From contig NZ_CP118605.1 of assembly GCF_029869925.1 (NCBI RefSeq), positions 620,001 through 684,000 on the forward strand: a stretch of 64,000 bases of DNA. Direction: 5' to 3'. Each line of letters opens with the position of its first letter. The stretch's first letter is position 1. The stretch comes from Microbulbifer bruguierae (GTDB lineage: Bacteria; Pseudomonadota; Gammaproteobacteria; Pseudomonadales; Cellvibrionaceae). This document shows positions 36,431-46,667 of this stretch, piece after piece. The notes under the pieces are model-generated. The model ran no database searches. It had not been told where the DNA came from and saw only the letters and a list, made by a program, of their open reading frames with translations. Made by a program: the position numbers and the translations under genes.

Positions 36431-37180
36431 TTAAACACCATCGCCCTGCTGCCAGCCTTGCACCAGCTGCCCGTCTTCCAGGTGCAGACAGCGGTCGAGG
36501 GCACCGGCGAGATCGGGATCGTGCGTAACAATGACAAAACTGATACCGGTTTCCTGATTCAGGCGATCCATCAGCTTGTGGATCTCCTTCGCCGTCGCGC
36601 GGTCCAGGTTGCCGGTGGGTTCGTCCATCAGTACACACGCCGGGCGCGCAACCAGTGCCCGCGCGATGGCCACGCGCTGGCGTTCGCCACCGGACAGCTG
36701 CGCCGGTTTGTGTTCCAGACGCTGACCGAGGCCGACGGCCTCGAGCATTTCCCGGGCCTGGGCACGGGCATCGCTCACTGACTGCTTGCCGATCAGCAGC
36801 GGCATGGCAACATTTTCCAGTGCGGTGAATTCATTCAAAAGGTGATGAAACTGATAAACAAAACCGAGACTGGAATTGCGCAGCCAGCCCCGCTCGTTGG
36901 CATTGAGGGTGGCGAGATTCTGGCCGGCCACCCATACCTCGCCGGTGGTTGGCGTATCCAGGCCACCCAACAGGTTCAGCAGCGTGGACTTGCCGGAACC
37001 AGAGGCACCGACGATCGCCAGGCGCTCGCCTTTCGGCACCTGCAGTTCGACGCCGCGCAATACCTCCAGCTCGTTATTGCCCTGCTTGTAGAGTTTGCGC
37101 AGCTGGTGACAGGCCAGCACGATTTCTGCGGACGGCGGCGAGAGCGCCTCTTCCGGTTTGATTTCCACTTGGCTGTTCAT
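36431..37180 (-). CDS. lolD: Lipoprotein-releasing ABC transporter ATPase
   Basis: A 249-residue ATPase that powers LolCE. Walker A is GASGSGKST, the signature motif [15 protein letters not shown], Walker [13 protein letters not shown], and the switch His lies in [11 protein letters not shown]. The first 25 residues are an extension compared with most LolD proteins (about 225-230). It lies between the two permease genes; an inverted repeat separates it from lolC. Confidence 0.95.
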   Translation of the reverse strand: MNSQVEIKPEEALSPPSAEIVLACHQLRKLYKQGNNELEVLRGVELQVPKGERLAIVGASGSGKSTLLNLLGGLDTPTTGEVWVAGQNLATLNANERGWLRNSSLGFVYQFHHLLNEFTALENVAMPLLIGKQSVSDARAQAREMLEAVGLGQRLEHKPAQLSGGERQRVAIARALVARPACVLMDEPTGNLDRATAKEIHKLMDRLNQETGISFVIVTHDPDLAGALDRCLHLEDGQLVQGWQQGDGV

Positions 37181-37208
37181 CTGGTTCGTCTGTTCACATT
37201 TGATTTTG

Positions 37209-37275
37209 TGTAGGAGCCTGCTTGCAGGCGAAAACCTCAGAGGCTTTAAGATTCGCCTGCAAGCAGGCTCCTACA
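37209..37275. repeat. Intergenic inverted repeat between lolC and lolD
   Basis: Fourth copy of the GTAGGAGCCTGCTTGC palindrome (67 bases), the only one outside the prp operon. Both arms are perfect over 23 bases. It lies 10 bases past the lolC stop. Confidence 0.9.
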
Positions 37276-37285
37276 CGATATTGGG

Positions 37286-38527
37286 TTATTCGTAACGCAG
37301 TGCTTCTGCCGGTGCGATTTGGGCCGCGCGCCAGGCCGGAAACAGTGTGGCCAGCAGGCTCATGATCACCGCGGCACTCAATACCATCACGGCATCGCCG
37401 GTGCGAAATTCGGACGGCAGGAAGCTGACAAAAAATACCCGCGGATCAAATATTTTCATCCCGACCACGTTTTCAACCCAGGAGACGAGATCGGTAAGAT
37501 TCAGTGCAATCAGGGTTCCCAGCAGGCCGCCAATCAGCGCGCCGATAATGCCGATGGCACTGCCCTGCACTACAAACACCGCCATGATCTGTCGCGAGGT
37601 CAGGCCGAGGGTGCGCAGCACCGCGATATCCGAGCGCTTGTCAGCAACCATCAGTACCAGCGCCGAAACAATATTGAACGCGGCCACGGCGACGATAATC
37701 ATCAGCATCAGGGTGACAACGGTCTTTTCCATTTTCACCGCCTGGAACAGGCTGCCCTGGGAGTGACTCCAGTCTTCACCGCTGAATCCCTCGCCGAGGG
37801 CGGTGGCGTAGCCCTCTACTCTTCCCAGCGCGTTGTTCATATCGTCAAATTTGAGCTGCAGTCCCTGTACCCGGCCAGGCATACGCAACAGACGCGCGGC
37901 GTCGTCCAGGTGCATCAGTGCCATATTCTGGTCTACCTGCGCGCCCACGGAAAACACACCGGCCACGGTAAAACGTTTGGTTCGGGGGAATATACCAGCG
38001 GGGGTAATGACCACTTCTGGGAGGGTGAGAATAACGCTGTCGCCGGGAATGACACCCAGCTGACGGGCGAGAATACGGCCGAGGACGATGTGGTAGCTGC
38101 GCGGTTCGAGCGCATCCAGGCTGCCCATCAGCATATGCTCGCCGACGGCGGATACGTCCCGCAGCGCTTTCGGATCAACGCCCTGGAACTCGACCCCCTG
38201 GGACTGGTTGTTGGCGCCCAGCAGGGCAAAACCGCGCACAAACGGACTGGCGGCAACGACGTGGGGCTGCTGGTGCAACGTCTGCGCCGCTTGCGGCCAG
38301 TCTTCAAGCCCACCTTCCGAAACCACAAAGCCGTGGGGTACTACGGAAAGAATCCGGGTTTTCAGTTCACGGTCGAAGCCGTTCATGACTGAAGTCACCA
38401 CAATCAGTGCCAGTACCCCCAGTGCCATACCCAGCAGGGAGAACCCGTTGATAAAGGAGATAAACTGCTGCCGACGGCGGGCGGCCACGTAGCGGAGGCC
38501 GATAAATAGGGGAACTGGTTTTATCAT
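37286..38527 (-). CDS. lolC: Lipoprotein-releasing ABC transporter permease (LolC-type)
   Basis: A 413-residue permease, first gene of lolC-lolD-lolE. The N-terminal helix (FSLLGMALGVLALIVVTSVM) runs into NGFDRELKTRILSVVPHG. After the periplasmic domain come three helices (VTLMLMIIVAVAAFNIVSALVLMV in part, IGIIGALIGGLLG, VMVLSAAVIMSLLATLFPAW). The C-terminus AAQIAPAEALRYE is the standard MacB/LolC ending. It shares about a third of its residues with the 35141 gene, as paralogous LolC and LolE do. Confidence 0.9.
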   Translation of the reverse strand: MIKPVPLFIGLRYVAARRRQQFISFINGFSLLGMALGVLALIVVTSVMNGFDRELKTRILSVVPHGFVVSEGGLEDWPQAAQTLHQQPHVVAASPFVRGFALLGANNQSQGVEFQGVDPKALRDVSAVGEHMLMGSLDALEPRSYHIVLGRILARQLGVIPGDSVILTLPEVVITPAGIFPRTKRFTVAGVFSVGAQVDQNMALMHLDDAARLLRMPGRVQGLQLKFDDMNNALGRVEGYATALGEGFSGEDWSHSQGSLFQAVKMEKTVVTLMLMIIVAVAAFNIVSALVLMVADKRSDIAVLRTLGLTSRQIMAVFVVQGSAIGIIGALIGGLLGTLIALNLTDLVSWVENVVGMKIFDPRVFFVSFLPSEFRTGDAVMVLSAAVIMSLLATLFPAWRAAQIAPAEALRYE

Positions 38528-38612
38528 GTGGCTGATTTAAGCGGAAAAACGCCAAGAAATCCAAGTATTTACGCGCGATTGGAGGAACGCTTCCCGGTTT
38601 CGACCACCAGAT

Positions 38613-40244
38613 TCAGCGGGGATTCCATTTGAGCAACTTTTCCTTCAACCGCCCGAGCTTTTTCTCATCCCACCCCGGTGGTGCCACCAGCTGATACCAC
38701 GCGTGCACATAGTCCGCCGGCGCATAGCTGTGACCGAATCCCATGGGCGCAATACCGGCGTGCATGTCCATGCCCAGCTGCAGCATGGTCACGATCGGGT
38801 ACCACTGCAGATCCGGCGATACATCCTGCGCGCGCGGGGATTGCATCCAGGCCGGCTGCCGGTAGGCCGCACTGGGATCAAAGAACACTATCGGGTCGCT
38901 GCCATGCTGTAGATAAGCGATACGAAAATCACCCCAGGGTGCTTTGCCCTGTTGATAGCCACCAAAATGGTTGCCAAAGCGCACCACCGCACCGTCGCCG
39001 AATTGCGGCAGCCAGGCGGGAGACCCGGCATCCCGCTCGGCGGTCACCTGGCGCCAGGTGTCGCTGCGAAACGGCGGACCCGCCCAGAGTGCACCCTGAA
39101 AGGGGTCGTCGATAATGTCGTAGAAATCAAAGGAACGATCGGAATTGAGCGCTCCCAGGCTCAACCCGAACAGATAGAGCTTCGGGCGCCGTTCCCGGGG
39201 CAGCGTTTTCCAGTAACCGTAGACAGATTGAAATGCGGCCTCGGCGGTTTCCCGCCCATAGGCATCTTCCGTCATCAGCGCAATCGGACTCGGCAGGTAG
39301 GAATACTGCGCAGCAACGCTGGCCACGTCGCCATGAAGCAGGTATTCAATGGCATTAATCGCTCCCGGGTCCACCCAGCCGGTACCCGTGGGGGTAATCA
39401 GGATCAAATACGGACGATCAAACCCCCCTACCCGCTTGAGCTCCTCCAGCGCCAATGTGGCCCGCTGCGCCGGTGTCTCCGCCGCATTGAGCCCTACGTA
39501 AACCCGGATAGGCTCTTTGGCCTCGCCAGTGACTTCCGCGATATCTTCCGCACTGGGGCCAAGCGCCAGATATCGCCGACCCTGGTGCCCCATATCCTGC
39601 CAGCGCAACAGCGACTCGCGACTGCCCGCCTTTAGTGGATCCCTGGGGACCGCCATATCCGGCATGACCTTGGCGTCCAGGCGCTGATAAATCCCGTCGA
39701 CCTTGTGCAGGGCCGCGGACAAGACCACATCATTGAACACCGCCCAGAACAGGATAAAGGCCCCGGCGAGCCCCAGAAATGTTGCAATACGCCTGGGCAC
39801 CCGACGCTGCAGCTTGTTGGAAAAAAAGTAAAACAGTCTCCGGAACAATTTTGCGATCAGCAGCAAAAACAGGAATACCAGTGCCGCCACCACGGCAATC
39901 GTTAACGGCCTTACTCCCGGCGCCTCTTCAAGCCCCATGAGCGCACGCACACTGTTCTGCCAGCCAGCAGCCTGCCACAGGAACGCGAGCGCAAGTAGCA
40001 CGCAGAAGGTCCCGATTACCCAGCGCAAAACACGCCGCAACCCTTCCCCGGGAGTGCGCAATTCGAGATACCGCCACAGCCAGTGCAGAAAGACGCCAAC
40101 CGCGTAGCCGGCCGCGAAGGAAAGCCCCGATATGCTCCCCTGTACCACGCCCTCGCGAGGAATCAGAGATGGAGTGAGGGAGAGCGCAAAAAAAATAGTG
40201 CCGACCAGCAGTCCTGCCGTCGAGAAAAAGTGCGTAAGCCGCAT
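38613..40244 (-). CDS. Membrane-anchored alpha/beta hydrolase (Abhydrolase_9 family)
   Basis: A 543-residue protein. The N-terminal part (about 1-165) has four or five helices (LLVGTIFFALSLTPSLIPREG, WVIGTFCVLLALAFLW, IAVVAALVFLFLLLIAKLF, FLGLAGAFILFWAVFNDVV), the Abhydrolase_9 N-terminal domain. The catalytic domain has the nucleophile elbow LYLFGLSLGALNS, with Ser in GLSLG, and conserved stretches SYLPSPIAL and FLGALWAGPPF-like WAGPPFRSDTW. The conserved LTPSLIPR after helix one is typical of the family. The likely role is an esterase facing the periplasm or membrane surface; the substrate is unknown. It is adjacent to the lol operon but separately spaced (85 bases). Confidence 0.85.
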   Translation of the reverse strand: MRLTHFFSTAGLLVGTIFFALSLTPSLIPREGVVQGSISGLSFAAGYAVGVFLHWLWRYLELRTPGEGLRRVLRWVIGTFCVLLALAFLWQAAGWQNSVRALMGLEEAPGVRPLTIAVVAALVFLFLLLIAKLFRRLFYFFSNKLQRRVPRRIATFLGLAGAFILFWAVFNDVVLSAALHKVDGIYQRLDAKVMPDMAVPRDPLKAGSRESLLRWQDMGHQGRRYLALGPSAEDIAEVTGEAKEPIRVYVGLNAAETPAQRATLALEELKRVGGFDRPYLILITPTGTGWVDPGAINAIEYLLHGDVASVAAQYSYLPSPIALMTEDAYGRETAEAAFQSVYGYWKTLPRERRPKLYLFGLSLGALNSDRSFDFYDIIDDPFQGALWAGPPFRSDTWRQVTAERDAGSPAWLPQFGDGAVVRFGNHFGGYQQGKAPWGDFRIAYLQHGSDPIVFFDPSAAYRQPAWMQSPRAQDVSPDLQWYPIVTMLQLGMDMHAGIAPMGFGHSYAPADYVHAWYQLVAPPGWDEKKLGRLKEKLLKWNPR

Positions 40245-40456
40245 TCGTGAATGTCCGAAGAGTCGGGTTCGAATTTCAGACTAGCACAAAGGCCTCAAGC
40301 CAGATCTCAGGGGGGCCAGATACCTGCTCTGCAGAAGAGCCTGCTGCCGCGTGACGACGTCGTAGATGGGAGGAAAAACGTGAAGAATGCCGCGTGTTTG
40401 GGCACAATATCTGCTTTAATGCCTGACAACTCGAATAATCCAACAGGAGAGCCCGT

Positions 40457-40759
40457 ATGTTCTCAACCTCTGCTCTGCGCAACCTGACACTGGCTGGTCT
40501 GGTTGGCATCGCCGTTTTCGCCTCCGCCGCCCAGGCCGAAGAGATCGAAGTGCCTGTAGGCAGCCAGGGTTATATAGCCGAGGCATCCCACCTGCGCGGC
40601 AAGAAACAGGAACAGGTGAGTGAAGAACTGGGAGAGCCCCTGAGCATTCAGGGCCCTGTCGGAGAGCCGGCGATTACACGCTGGGAATACGCCGATTTTT
40701 TCGTATATTTTGAGTACGACCGCGTACTGCACACCGTTGCCAAGAAACATCAGGGCTGA
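40457..40759 (+). CDS. Small exported protein of unknown function
   Basis: A 100-residue protein with a clear signal peptide (LTLAGLVGIAVFASAAQA, cleavage before EEIEV). The mature 70 residues contain HLRGKKQEQVSEELGEP and TRWEYADFFVYFEYDRV, which recall the short SmpA/OmlA-like fold (helix, then strand pair with GxP and WxY). An AACAGGAGAG ribosome site precedes the ATG. It is a single gene between two leftward units. No specific function is claimed. Confidence 0.8.
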   Translation: MFSTSALRNLTLAGLVGIAVFASAAQAEEIEVPVGSQGYIAEASHLRGKKQEQVSEELGEPLSIQGPVGEPAITRWEYADFFVYFEYDRVLHTVAKKHQG

Positions 40760-40800
40760 TTCATTCGCCGGAATAACGCGCGCCGTACTGGCCCCGGCTG

Positions 40801-41268
40801 TCAGTACAGAAATGTTGCGGTACCGGTTGCAATCAGCTCTTCCGTATCGTTGTGCAACTCCATCCGGGTAACAACCAGCTTGTTGCCCACTCTCAGAATC
40901 GAACCCGAACAGAGAAAATGTTCGCCGCGGCCCGGCTTGAGGTAATCCACCCGCATATCCACGGTGCCCAGGCGCATCAGCCGCTGAATCTTCTCCTCCC
41001 AATCCATCGCCCCACCCATACGCTGATAGGCCGCCACCATCGCGGTAAACCCACCAACCTGATCCAGTGCGGTGGCGATAACACCACCATGCAATATGTT
41101 GTGGTAGTGATTGCCAATCAGCTGGGGCTTGCGCGCAAAGATCGCCGACAGTGTCTGTTTCTCAAAATCCACCTGGTGCAACTGCAAACCGACTTCCCGG
41201 ACAAAGGGAACCGATTCAAAGGTTCCCTCGATCATCTGCCGGAATTCTGAATAGGATGGCTCCGTCAC
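40801..41268 (-). CDS. Hotdog-fold thioesterase (PaaI/YiiD-C-like)
   Basis: A 155-residue hotdog thioesterase. The catalytic region [21 protein letters not shown] has the HGG loop and the Asp of the long helix, as in the PaaI type. I chose GTG at 41268 (VTEPSYSEF), because it overlaps the sthA stop as GTGA, a 4-base coupling; the open frame to 41439 lies inside sthA. It is last in the leftward run from nqrA. The acyl-CoA substrate is unknown. Confidence 0.85.
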   Translation of the reverse strand: MTEPSYSEFRQMIEGTFESVPFVREVGLQLHQVDFEKQTLSAIFARKPQLIGNHYHNILHGGVIATALDQVGGFTAMVAAYQRMGGAMDWEEKIQRLMRLGTVDMRVDYLKPGRGEHFLCSGSILRVGNKLVVTRMELHNDTEELIATGTATFLY

Positions 41269-42662
41269 AGTCGCATTACCCGGTTCAGGCCATCCAGTGC
41301 AGCACTGCGATACGCCTCTGCCATGGTCGGGTAGTTGAAGGTGGTATTCACGAAGAAATCGATGGTGTTGTTCGGCGCGGGCTGTTTCATGATCGCCTGA
41401 CCGATGTGCACGATTTCCGCGGCTTCTGCGCCGAAACAATGAATCCCCAGAATTTCATGGGTCTCGATGTGAAACAGGATTTTCAGCATGCCGACGCGCT
41501 CACCGGAAATCTGCGCACGCGCGGTGTGTTTGAACAGCGCACGCCCTACTTCGTAAGGCACCTTGGCTTTGGTGAGTTCGGATTCTGTTTTGCCGACAGA
41601 AGAAATCTCCGGCAGGGTGTAAATACCGGTAGGCGCATCTTCGATGACACGGTGACCGCGACCGACGACGGCTGCGGCTACCGCCCGGCCCTGATCGTAG
41701 GATGCACTGGCGAGACTCGGCCAGCCGATGACATCGCCCACCGCAAAGACATTTTCCACTGACGTGCAGTAGTGCTCATCGACCGCCAGCTGACCGCGGT
41801 GGTTGGCTTCCAGGCCGATGTTTTCCAGTCCGAGCTTGCTGGTGTTACCGGAACGGCCGTTACACCACAACAGCGCATCCGCAGAGATACGTTTGCCGGA
41901 CTGCATTTCCATGGTTACCCCACGGTCGGTACCGACCACCCTGGCATATTCCTCCCGGTGACGGACGGTCACACCCATGTCCCGCAGGTGGTAGCTCAGC
42001 GCATCAGAGATTTCGTCGTCGAGGAATTCAAGCAGGTGGTCACGGCTGTTGATCAGGTCCACCTTCATTCCCAGTGCGGCAAAGATAGAGGCGTATTCGC
42101 AACCGATTACCCCGGCACCATAGATGATGATCGCCTGAGGGGTGTGCTCCATATCCAGAATGGTGTCGCTGTCGTAAATGCGCGGGTGATCGAAGTCCAC
42201 ATCCGCCGGGCGATAGGGACGCGACCCGGTGGCGACAACGAATTTTTTCGAAGTGATGATTTCCCTGGCACCGTCGACCAGTTGCACCACGACACTGTTG
42301 GCATCCCGGAACTGCGCTTCGCCGGTAATCAGATCGACGCGGTTGCGCGCATAAAAACTGGTGTGCATTTCCACCTGATAGGAAATGACCTTGTTGACCG
42401 TCTGCATGACTTGCGGAAATGTCAGTCGGCGCGGCTCGCCCAGAGCGCGAAACACGCTTTGGGTGTTGTAGCGCATCAGCTGCTTTACCGAATGGCGCAG
42501 CGCCTTGGAGGGAATGGTGCCCTTGTGGGTACAGTTACCGCCAACTGAGGAGCTGCGCTCGATCACGGCCACACGCAGGCCCTTTTTGGCCGCGCTCATG
42601 GCCGCAGCCTCCCCTGCGGGGCCAGAACCGATTACTACCAGATCGTACTTGGAATCTGCCAT
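41265..42662 (-). CDS. sthA: Soluble pyridine nucleotide transhydrogenase
   Basis: A 465-residue FAD enzyme that reoxidises NADPH with NAD+. It has an FAD site [20 protein letters not shown], an NAD(P) site [20 protein letters not shown] and [21 protein letters not shown]. The dithiol motif of related reductases is replaced by [17 protein letters not shown], with a single Cys, which is diagnostic for SthA. The length is normal. It lies about 100 bases after nqrM on the same strand, linking NADPH balance to the sodium pump operon, an arrangement also found in Pseudomonas. Confidence 0.96.
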   Translation of the reverse strand: MADSKYDLVVIGSGPAGEAAAMSAAKKGLRVAVIERSSSVGGNCTHKGTIPSKALRHSVKQLMRYNTQSVFRALGEPRRLTFPQVMQTVNKVISYQVEMHTSFYARNRVDLITGEAQFRDANSVVVQLVDGAREIITSKKFVVATGSRPYRPADVDFDHPRIYDSDTILDMEHTPQAIIIYGAGVIGCEYASIFAALGMKVDLINSRDHLLEFLDDEISDALSYHLRDMGVTVRHREEYARVVGTDRGVTMEMQSGKRISADALLWCNGRSGNTSKLGLENIGLEANHRGQLAVDEHYCTSVENVFAVGDVIGWPSLASASYDQGRAVAAAVVGRGHRVIEDAPTGIYTLPEISSVGKTESELTKAKVPYEVGRALFKHTARAQISGERVGMLKILFHIETHEILGIHCFGAEAAEIVHIGQAIMKQPAPNNTIDFFVNTTFNYPTMAEAYRSAALDGLNRVMRL

Positions 42663-42765
42663 TGAGTTACTGTCTTTGTTCTATTTGTCATTGCGGACAC
42701 CACTGTCGCGTGGCGCCCTTCTCCATCGGGAACTTCAGAAGCCCCCTTCACAGGGGTCAGACGCG

Positions 42766-43026
42766 TTACTTTTGCTTGGTTTTGGCGGTAGCGTCGTAGG
42801 CGAGATCAGGAGCGGACGCTTTCGCCAGGGCAGCCTTGCGCTGACGCTCCTGCTCTTTTTCACACTCCTGGTCATCACCACCACAGATATCGCAATCTTT
42901 TTTCATGCCGATCTTGTTCAGGCCGCCACAGGAACCCTTGAGCGGCTTGTTCTGCACAATGGCACCCAGCGCCATGCCGGTAATCACCAGAAGCACAATA
43001 ATGAATGCAAGAATATAAATAGTCAC
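42766..43026 (-). CDS. nqrM: Na+-NQR maturation factor NqrM
   Basis: An 86-residue membrane protein needed to deliver iron to the cysteine site between NqrD and NqrE. It has one N-terminal helix (IYILAFIIVLLVITGMALGAIV), then the four cysteines in GSCGGLNKIGMKKDCDICGG and ECEKEQ. The pattern CGGL..IG..K.C..C is diagnostic. It starts 2 bases after the apbE stop. Confidence 0.95.
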   Translation of the reverse strand: MTIYILAFIIVLLVITGMALGAIVQNKPLKGSCGGLNKIGMKKDCDICGGDDQECEKEQERQRKAALAKASAPDLAYDATAKTKQK

Positions 43027-43028
43027 GG

Positions 43029-44060
43029 TTACCTCCCCTGACTCTCAAGATAGGGCTGGAAAGCACTGCTGGCGTGCTCTTCAAACCCGGAATCGGTTTT
43101 TACCAGCAGGAATACTGCCAGCTGCTGTTCTTCCGCCAATTTTAACGCCGCCTCGGCACCCATCACATTGAGCGCGGTGGCGTAGCCATCGGCCATTGCA
43201 CAGGTTTCTGCAATGACCGTAACCGACGCCAACCGGTGCTCTACCGGACGACCGGTACGCGGGTCGATGGTGTGGGCGTAGCGCTTGCCATCGCGTTCGT
43301 AGTAATTGCGGTAATCCCCGGAGGTGGCGATCCCTTTACCACTGACCTGAATCGGCTTCTGCACCACCTGTCCGGCAGATGGGCGCTCGATCCCAATGCG
43401 CCAGACCTGTCCCGCGGGGCTTATTCCGGCGGTACGCAACTCCCCCCCAACTTCCACCAGAAAGTTGTGCACACCCTTTTGGACCAACAGATCCGCCACG
43501 CGATCCACACCGTGGCCTTTGGCGATGGCCGACAGGTCAATCTGTACCGGGCGAGTTCTGGTCAGCTGCAGTCCATCAATGCGCAGCGCATCCGAGCCAA
43601 TCTGCGCGCGCAATGCATCGATTTGCGCGGCATCCGGGATCGTCTCAGGCTCTGGATTCGGGCCAAATCCCCACAAATTGACCAGGGGGCCGACGGTTAC
43701 ATCGAAGGCCCCATGGCTGCTGCGATAAATTTCCAGCGCCTGGCGAATAACCAGTGCCAGGCTGGGCGACAGGGTAACCGGCACTGACACTGGCCCGCGG
43801 TTAACGCGCATCAGTTCGGAATCGGGAATGTAGGTGGACATTTCCTGGTTTACCGCCGCCAGCTCACGATCGACCGCAGACTGTAATTCTGCCCGACTTA
43901 CCCCCGCGGGCACATCCACCACCGTGATGTGGTAGCTGGTTCCCATGGTGGGGCCGGTAAGTTTCCAGACGGTTTTTTCCTGACTGCAGCCCCCAACAAG
44001 GGAAAGCAGCAGCAAAACCGCCAGAGCGGAAACGAAGTTCCGTAAAAAGCGGGGGGCCAC
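43029..44060 (-). CDS. apbE: FAD:protein FMN transferase (lipoprotein)
   Basis: Flavin transferase that attaches FMN to Thr residues of NqrB and NqrC. The lipobox LSLVGGC and the catalytic parts TGPTMGTSYHITVV, DLSAIAKGHGVDRVADLL, VEVGGELRTAG and HTIDPRTGRPVEHRLASVTV (in pieces) match ApbE. I prefer GTG 44060 (VAPRFLRNFV), giving a normal lipoprotein signal and 343 residues. The longer frame from ATG 44123 would be translated through a perfect terminator hairpin. Neither start has a good ribosome site. It lies directly after nqrF and before nqrM. Confidence 0.9.
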   Translation of the reverse strand: MAPRFLRNFVSALAVLLLLSLVGGCSQEKTVWKLTGPTMGTSYHITVVDVPAGVSRAELQSAVDRELAAVNQEMSTYIPDSELMRVNRGPVSVPVTLSPSLALVIRQALEIYRSSHGAFDVTVGPLVNLWGFGPNPEPETIPDAAQIDALRAQIGSDALRIDGLQLTRTRPVQIDLSAIAKGHGVDRVADLLVQKGVHNFLVEVGGELRTAGISPAGQVWRIGIERPSAGQVVQKPIQVSGKGIATSGDYRNYYERDGKRYAHTIDPRTGRPVEHRLASVTVIAETCAMADGYATALNVMGAEAALKLAEEQQLAVFLLVKTDSGFEEHASSAFQPYLESQGR

Positions 44061-44065
44061 AAACA

Positions 44066-44093
44066 AAAACAGGGCCGAATACAGCGGCCCTGT
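44066..44093 (-). terminator. Terminator or attenuator between nqrF and apbE
   Basis: A perfect 9-bp stem ACAGGGCCG / CGGCCCTGT with a 7-base loop, followed on the minus strand by TTTTTGTTT. It lies 37 bases after the nqrF stop. Transcripts reaching apbE, nqrM and sthA must read through it or start after it. Confidence 0.82.
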
Positions 44094-44129
44094 TAATGTG
44101 GATGTGTTGTCACGTCCAATCATGCGTGA

Positions 44130-45356
44130 TCAGCCACCGAAGTCGTCGAGCAGGATGTTTTCATCCTCAACGCCCAGATTCTTCAGCATGTTGATTACCG
44201 CCGCGTTCATCATGGGCGGTCCACACATGTAGTACTCACAGTCTTCCGGCGCCGGGTGGTCCTTCAGGTAGTTTTCATACACCACGTTGTGGATGAAACC
44301 TGTGTAACCGGTCCAGTTGTCTTCGGGCTGCGGATCGGACAGCGCAATGTGCCACTTAAAGTTGTCGAACTCGTCCTGCAGACCGTTGTAATCGTCTTCG
44401 TAGAACATCTCGCGCAGAGAGCGCGCACCGTACCAGAAGCTGATCTTGCGCGTGGAGTGCAGACGCTTCAACTGGTCAAAGATGTGCGAGCGCATCGGCG
44501 CCATACCGGCACCACCACCGATGAAGACCATTTCGTTGTCGGTATCCTTGGCGAAGAACTCACCGAAAGGACCGTACACACGCATCTTGTCACCTGGCTT
44601 CAGGTTGAAGACGTAGGAAGACATCTGGCCCGGGGGAATGCCCTCGGTGCGCGGCGGCGGAGTGGCGATACGGATGTTGAACTTAACAACGCCCTTCTCT
44701 TCCGGGTAGTTGGCCATGGAGTAGGCGCGAACCACCGGCTCGGTAACCTTGGACTCCAGGTTGAAGAAGCCGAAGTGCTCCCAGTCGCCGCGGTACTCTT
44801 TTTCGATATCGAAATCGGAAAATTTCACGTGGTGGGGCGGCGCTTCCAGCTGAACGTAACCACCAGCGCGGAAGTCTACGTTTTCGCCTTCCGGCAGCTT
44901 CAGGGTCAGCTCTTTAATGAACGTGGCCACGTTCGGGTTGGATTCCACAGTGCACTCCCACTGTTTCACACCAAACACCTCTTCAGGCACTTCGATTTTC
45001 ATATCCTGCTTGACGGCGACCTGACAGGAAAGGCGCTTGCCTTCCTTCGCTTCACGGGGTGTGAAGTGCGCAGCTTCGGTCGGCAGCATATCGCCACCAC
45101 CCTCTTCAATCACACACACACACTGTGCGCAGGAGCCACCGCCACCACAGGCGGAAGCCAGGAACAGGTTGTTGGCAGCCAGGGTCTGCAACAGTTTGCC
45201 ACCGGCCGGTACGGTGAGAGTCTTCTCACCATTCACCAGGATGTTGACGTCACCGGTGTTCACCAGGCGGGAGCGGGCAACCAGAATGATGGCCACCAGC
45301 GCCAGCACGATCACGGTGAACATGCCTACGCCAAAATAAATATCCGTTAATTCCAT
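44130..45356 (-). CDS. nqrF: Na+-NQR subunit F (NADH dehydrogenase subunit)
   Basis: A 408-residue subunit that takes electrons from NADH. It has an N-terminal helix ([17 protein letters not shown]), a 2Fe-2S domain with [15 protein letters not shown] and the fourth Cys in RLSCQVAV, then a FAD domain ([11 protein letters not shown]) and an NADH domain ([19 protein letters not shown]) ending with [13 protein letters not shown]. The full length is as in Vibrio (407). It is last of the six structural genes and precedes a terminator. Confidence 0.97.
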   Translation of the reverse strand: MELTDIYFGVGMFTVIVLALVAIILVARSRLVNTGDVNILVNGEKTLTVPAGGKLLQTLAANNLFLASACGGGGSCAQCVCVIEEGGGDMLPTEAAHFTPREAKEGKRLSCQVAVKQDMKIEVPEEVFGVKQWECTVESNPNVATFIKELTLKLPEGENVDFRAGGYVQLEAPPHHVKFSDFDIEKEYRGDWEHFGFFNLESKVTEPVVRAYSMANYPEEKGVVKFNIRIATPPPRTEGIPPGQMSSYVFNLKPGDKMRVYGPFGEFFAKDTDNEMVFIGGGAGMAPMRSHIFDQLKRLHSTRKISFWYGARSLREMFYEDDYNGLQDEFDNFKWHIALSDPQPEDNWTGYTGFIHNVVYENYLKDHPAPEDCEYYMCGPPMMNAAVINMLKNLGVEDENILLDDFGG

Positions 45357-45374
45357 GTTATTCGACCTCCCCGC

Positions 45375-45983
45375 TTAGATATCGATGCCGCCGAAGGACA
45401 TGAAGCCCAGCGACATGAGACCAACGGTGATGAAGGTGATGCCCAGGCCTTTCAGGCCATTCGGCACGTCGCTGTACTTCAGACGCTCGCGGATACCCGC
45501 CAGCGCAGTGATCGCCAGCGCCCAGCCGAGGCCAGCACCGAAACCGTAAGCAACAGACTCACCAAAATTGTATTCGCGCTCCACCATGAACAGAGACGCA
45601 CCCATGATGGCGCAGTTCACGGTAATCAGCGGCAGGAATACACCCAGGGCGTTGTAGAGCGCCGGTACGTATTTATCCAGGAACATCTCCAGGATCTGTA
45701 CCAGTGCCGCGATAACACCGATGTAAGACAGCAGGCCGAGGAAGCTCAGGTCCACGTCCGGGTAACCGGCCCAGGCCAGTGCGCCGTCTTTCAGCAGGTA
45801 GGTGTAAATCAGGTTGTTCACCGGCACGGTAATGGTGAGAACCACAACTACCGCAATGCCCAGACCAACCGCCGCTTCGACCTTCTTGGATACCGCGAGA
45901 AAAGTACACATCCCGAGGAAGAAGGCCAGCGCCATGTTTTCAATGAAAACCGCGCGAATGATGAGAGAAATAAAGTGTTCCAT
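45375..45983 (-). CDS. nqrE: Na+-NQR subunit E
   Basis: A 202-residue integral membrane subunit with about six helices ([33 protein letters not shown] region). It holds Cys in FLGMCTF and NCAIMGA, which with NqrD ligate the membrane iron. The length equals that of other NqrE proteins. It starts 3 bases after nqrD and precedes nqrF by 18. Confidence 0.97.
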   Translation of the reverse strand: MEHFISLIIRAVFIENMALAFFLGMCTFLAVSKKVEAAVGLGIAVVVVLTITVPVNNLIYTYLLKDGALAWAGYPDVDLSFLGLLSYIGVIAALVQILEMFLDKYVPALYNALGVFLPLITVNCAIMGASLFMVEREYNFGESVAYGFGAGLGWALAITALAGIRERLKYSDVPNGLKGLGITFITVGLMSLGFMSFGGIDI

Positions 45984-45986
45984 CTA

Positions 45987-46667
45987 TCAGGCCTCCTGTT
46001 GCGCCACAGGCATCTTGGAATTGGGCGCAATGGTGAACTCTTGCTCTTCGACCTGAGCCGGCTTCCAGGTACGGATGGCCCAGATGATCAGACCGATCAG
46101 GAAGAAGGCGCTCGGCGGCAGCAGCAGCATACCGTTGGGCACGTACCAGCCACCGTTGTTCACGGTAGACAGCAGCTCGAAACCAAACAGTTTACCGGCA
46201 CCGAACAGTTCACGGATGACCGCGAGACAGATCAGGATAAAGCTGTAGCCCAGACCGTTGCCGATACCATCAAGGAAGCTGTCCTTGGGACCGTGCTTCA
46301 TGGCAAAGGCTTCCGCGCGGCCCATAACGATACAGTTGGTGATAATCAGACCAACGAATACCGAAAGCTGCTTGGAAATGTCATAGGCGTAGGCCTTCAG
46401 GATCTGATCCACCACGATTACCAGCGAGGCGATCACGGTCATCTGCACGATGATCCGGATGCTGTTGGGAATCTGCTTGCGGATCAGAGATACCGACAGG
46501 TTGGAAAAAGCGGTAACGGTGGTCAGTGCGATACACATGACCAGAGTTACTGCCAGCGAGCTGGTTACCGCCAGCGCGGAACAGATACCGAGGATCTGCA
46601 ACGCGATGGGGTTATTGTTGAATACCGGCTCCAGCAGAGTGTCTTTCAACTTCTTGCTCATGCTCAT
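45987..46667 (-). CDS. nqrD: Na+-NQR subunit D
   Basis: A 226-residue membrane subunit, paralogous to NqrE. It contains six hydrophobic helices and the Cys segments LGICSALAV and [15 protein letters not shown]. It starts at ATG 46667, overlapping the nqrC stop as ATGA; a second ATG two codons later is also possible. The C-terminus ([16 protein letters not shown]) is longer and more polar than in most NqrD proteins. Confidence 0.96.
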   Translation of the reverse strand: MSMSKKLKDTLLEPVFNNNPIALQILGICSALAVTSSLAVTLVMCIALTTVTAFSNLSVSLIRKQIPNSIRIIVQMTVIASLVIVVDQILKAYAYDISKQLSVFVGLIITNCIVMGRAEAFAMKHGPKDSFLDGIGNGLGYSFILICLAVIRELFGAGKLFGFELLSTVNNGGWYVPNGMLLLPPSAFFLIGLIIWAIRTWKPAQVEEQEFTIAPNSKMPVAQQEA

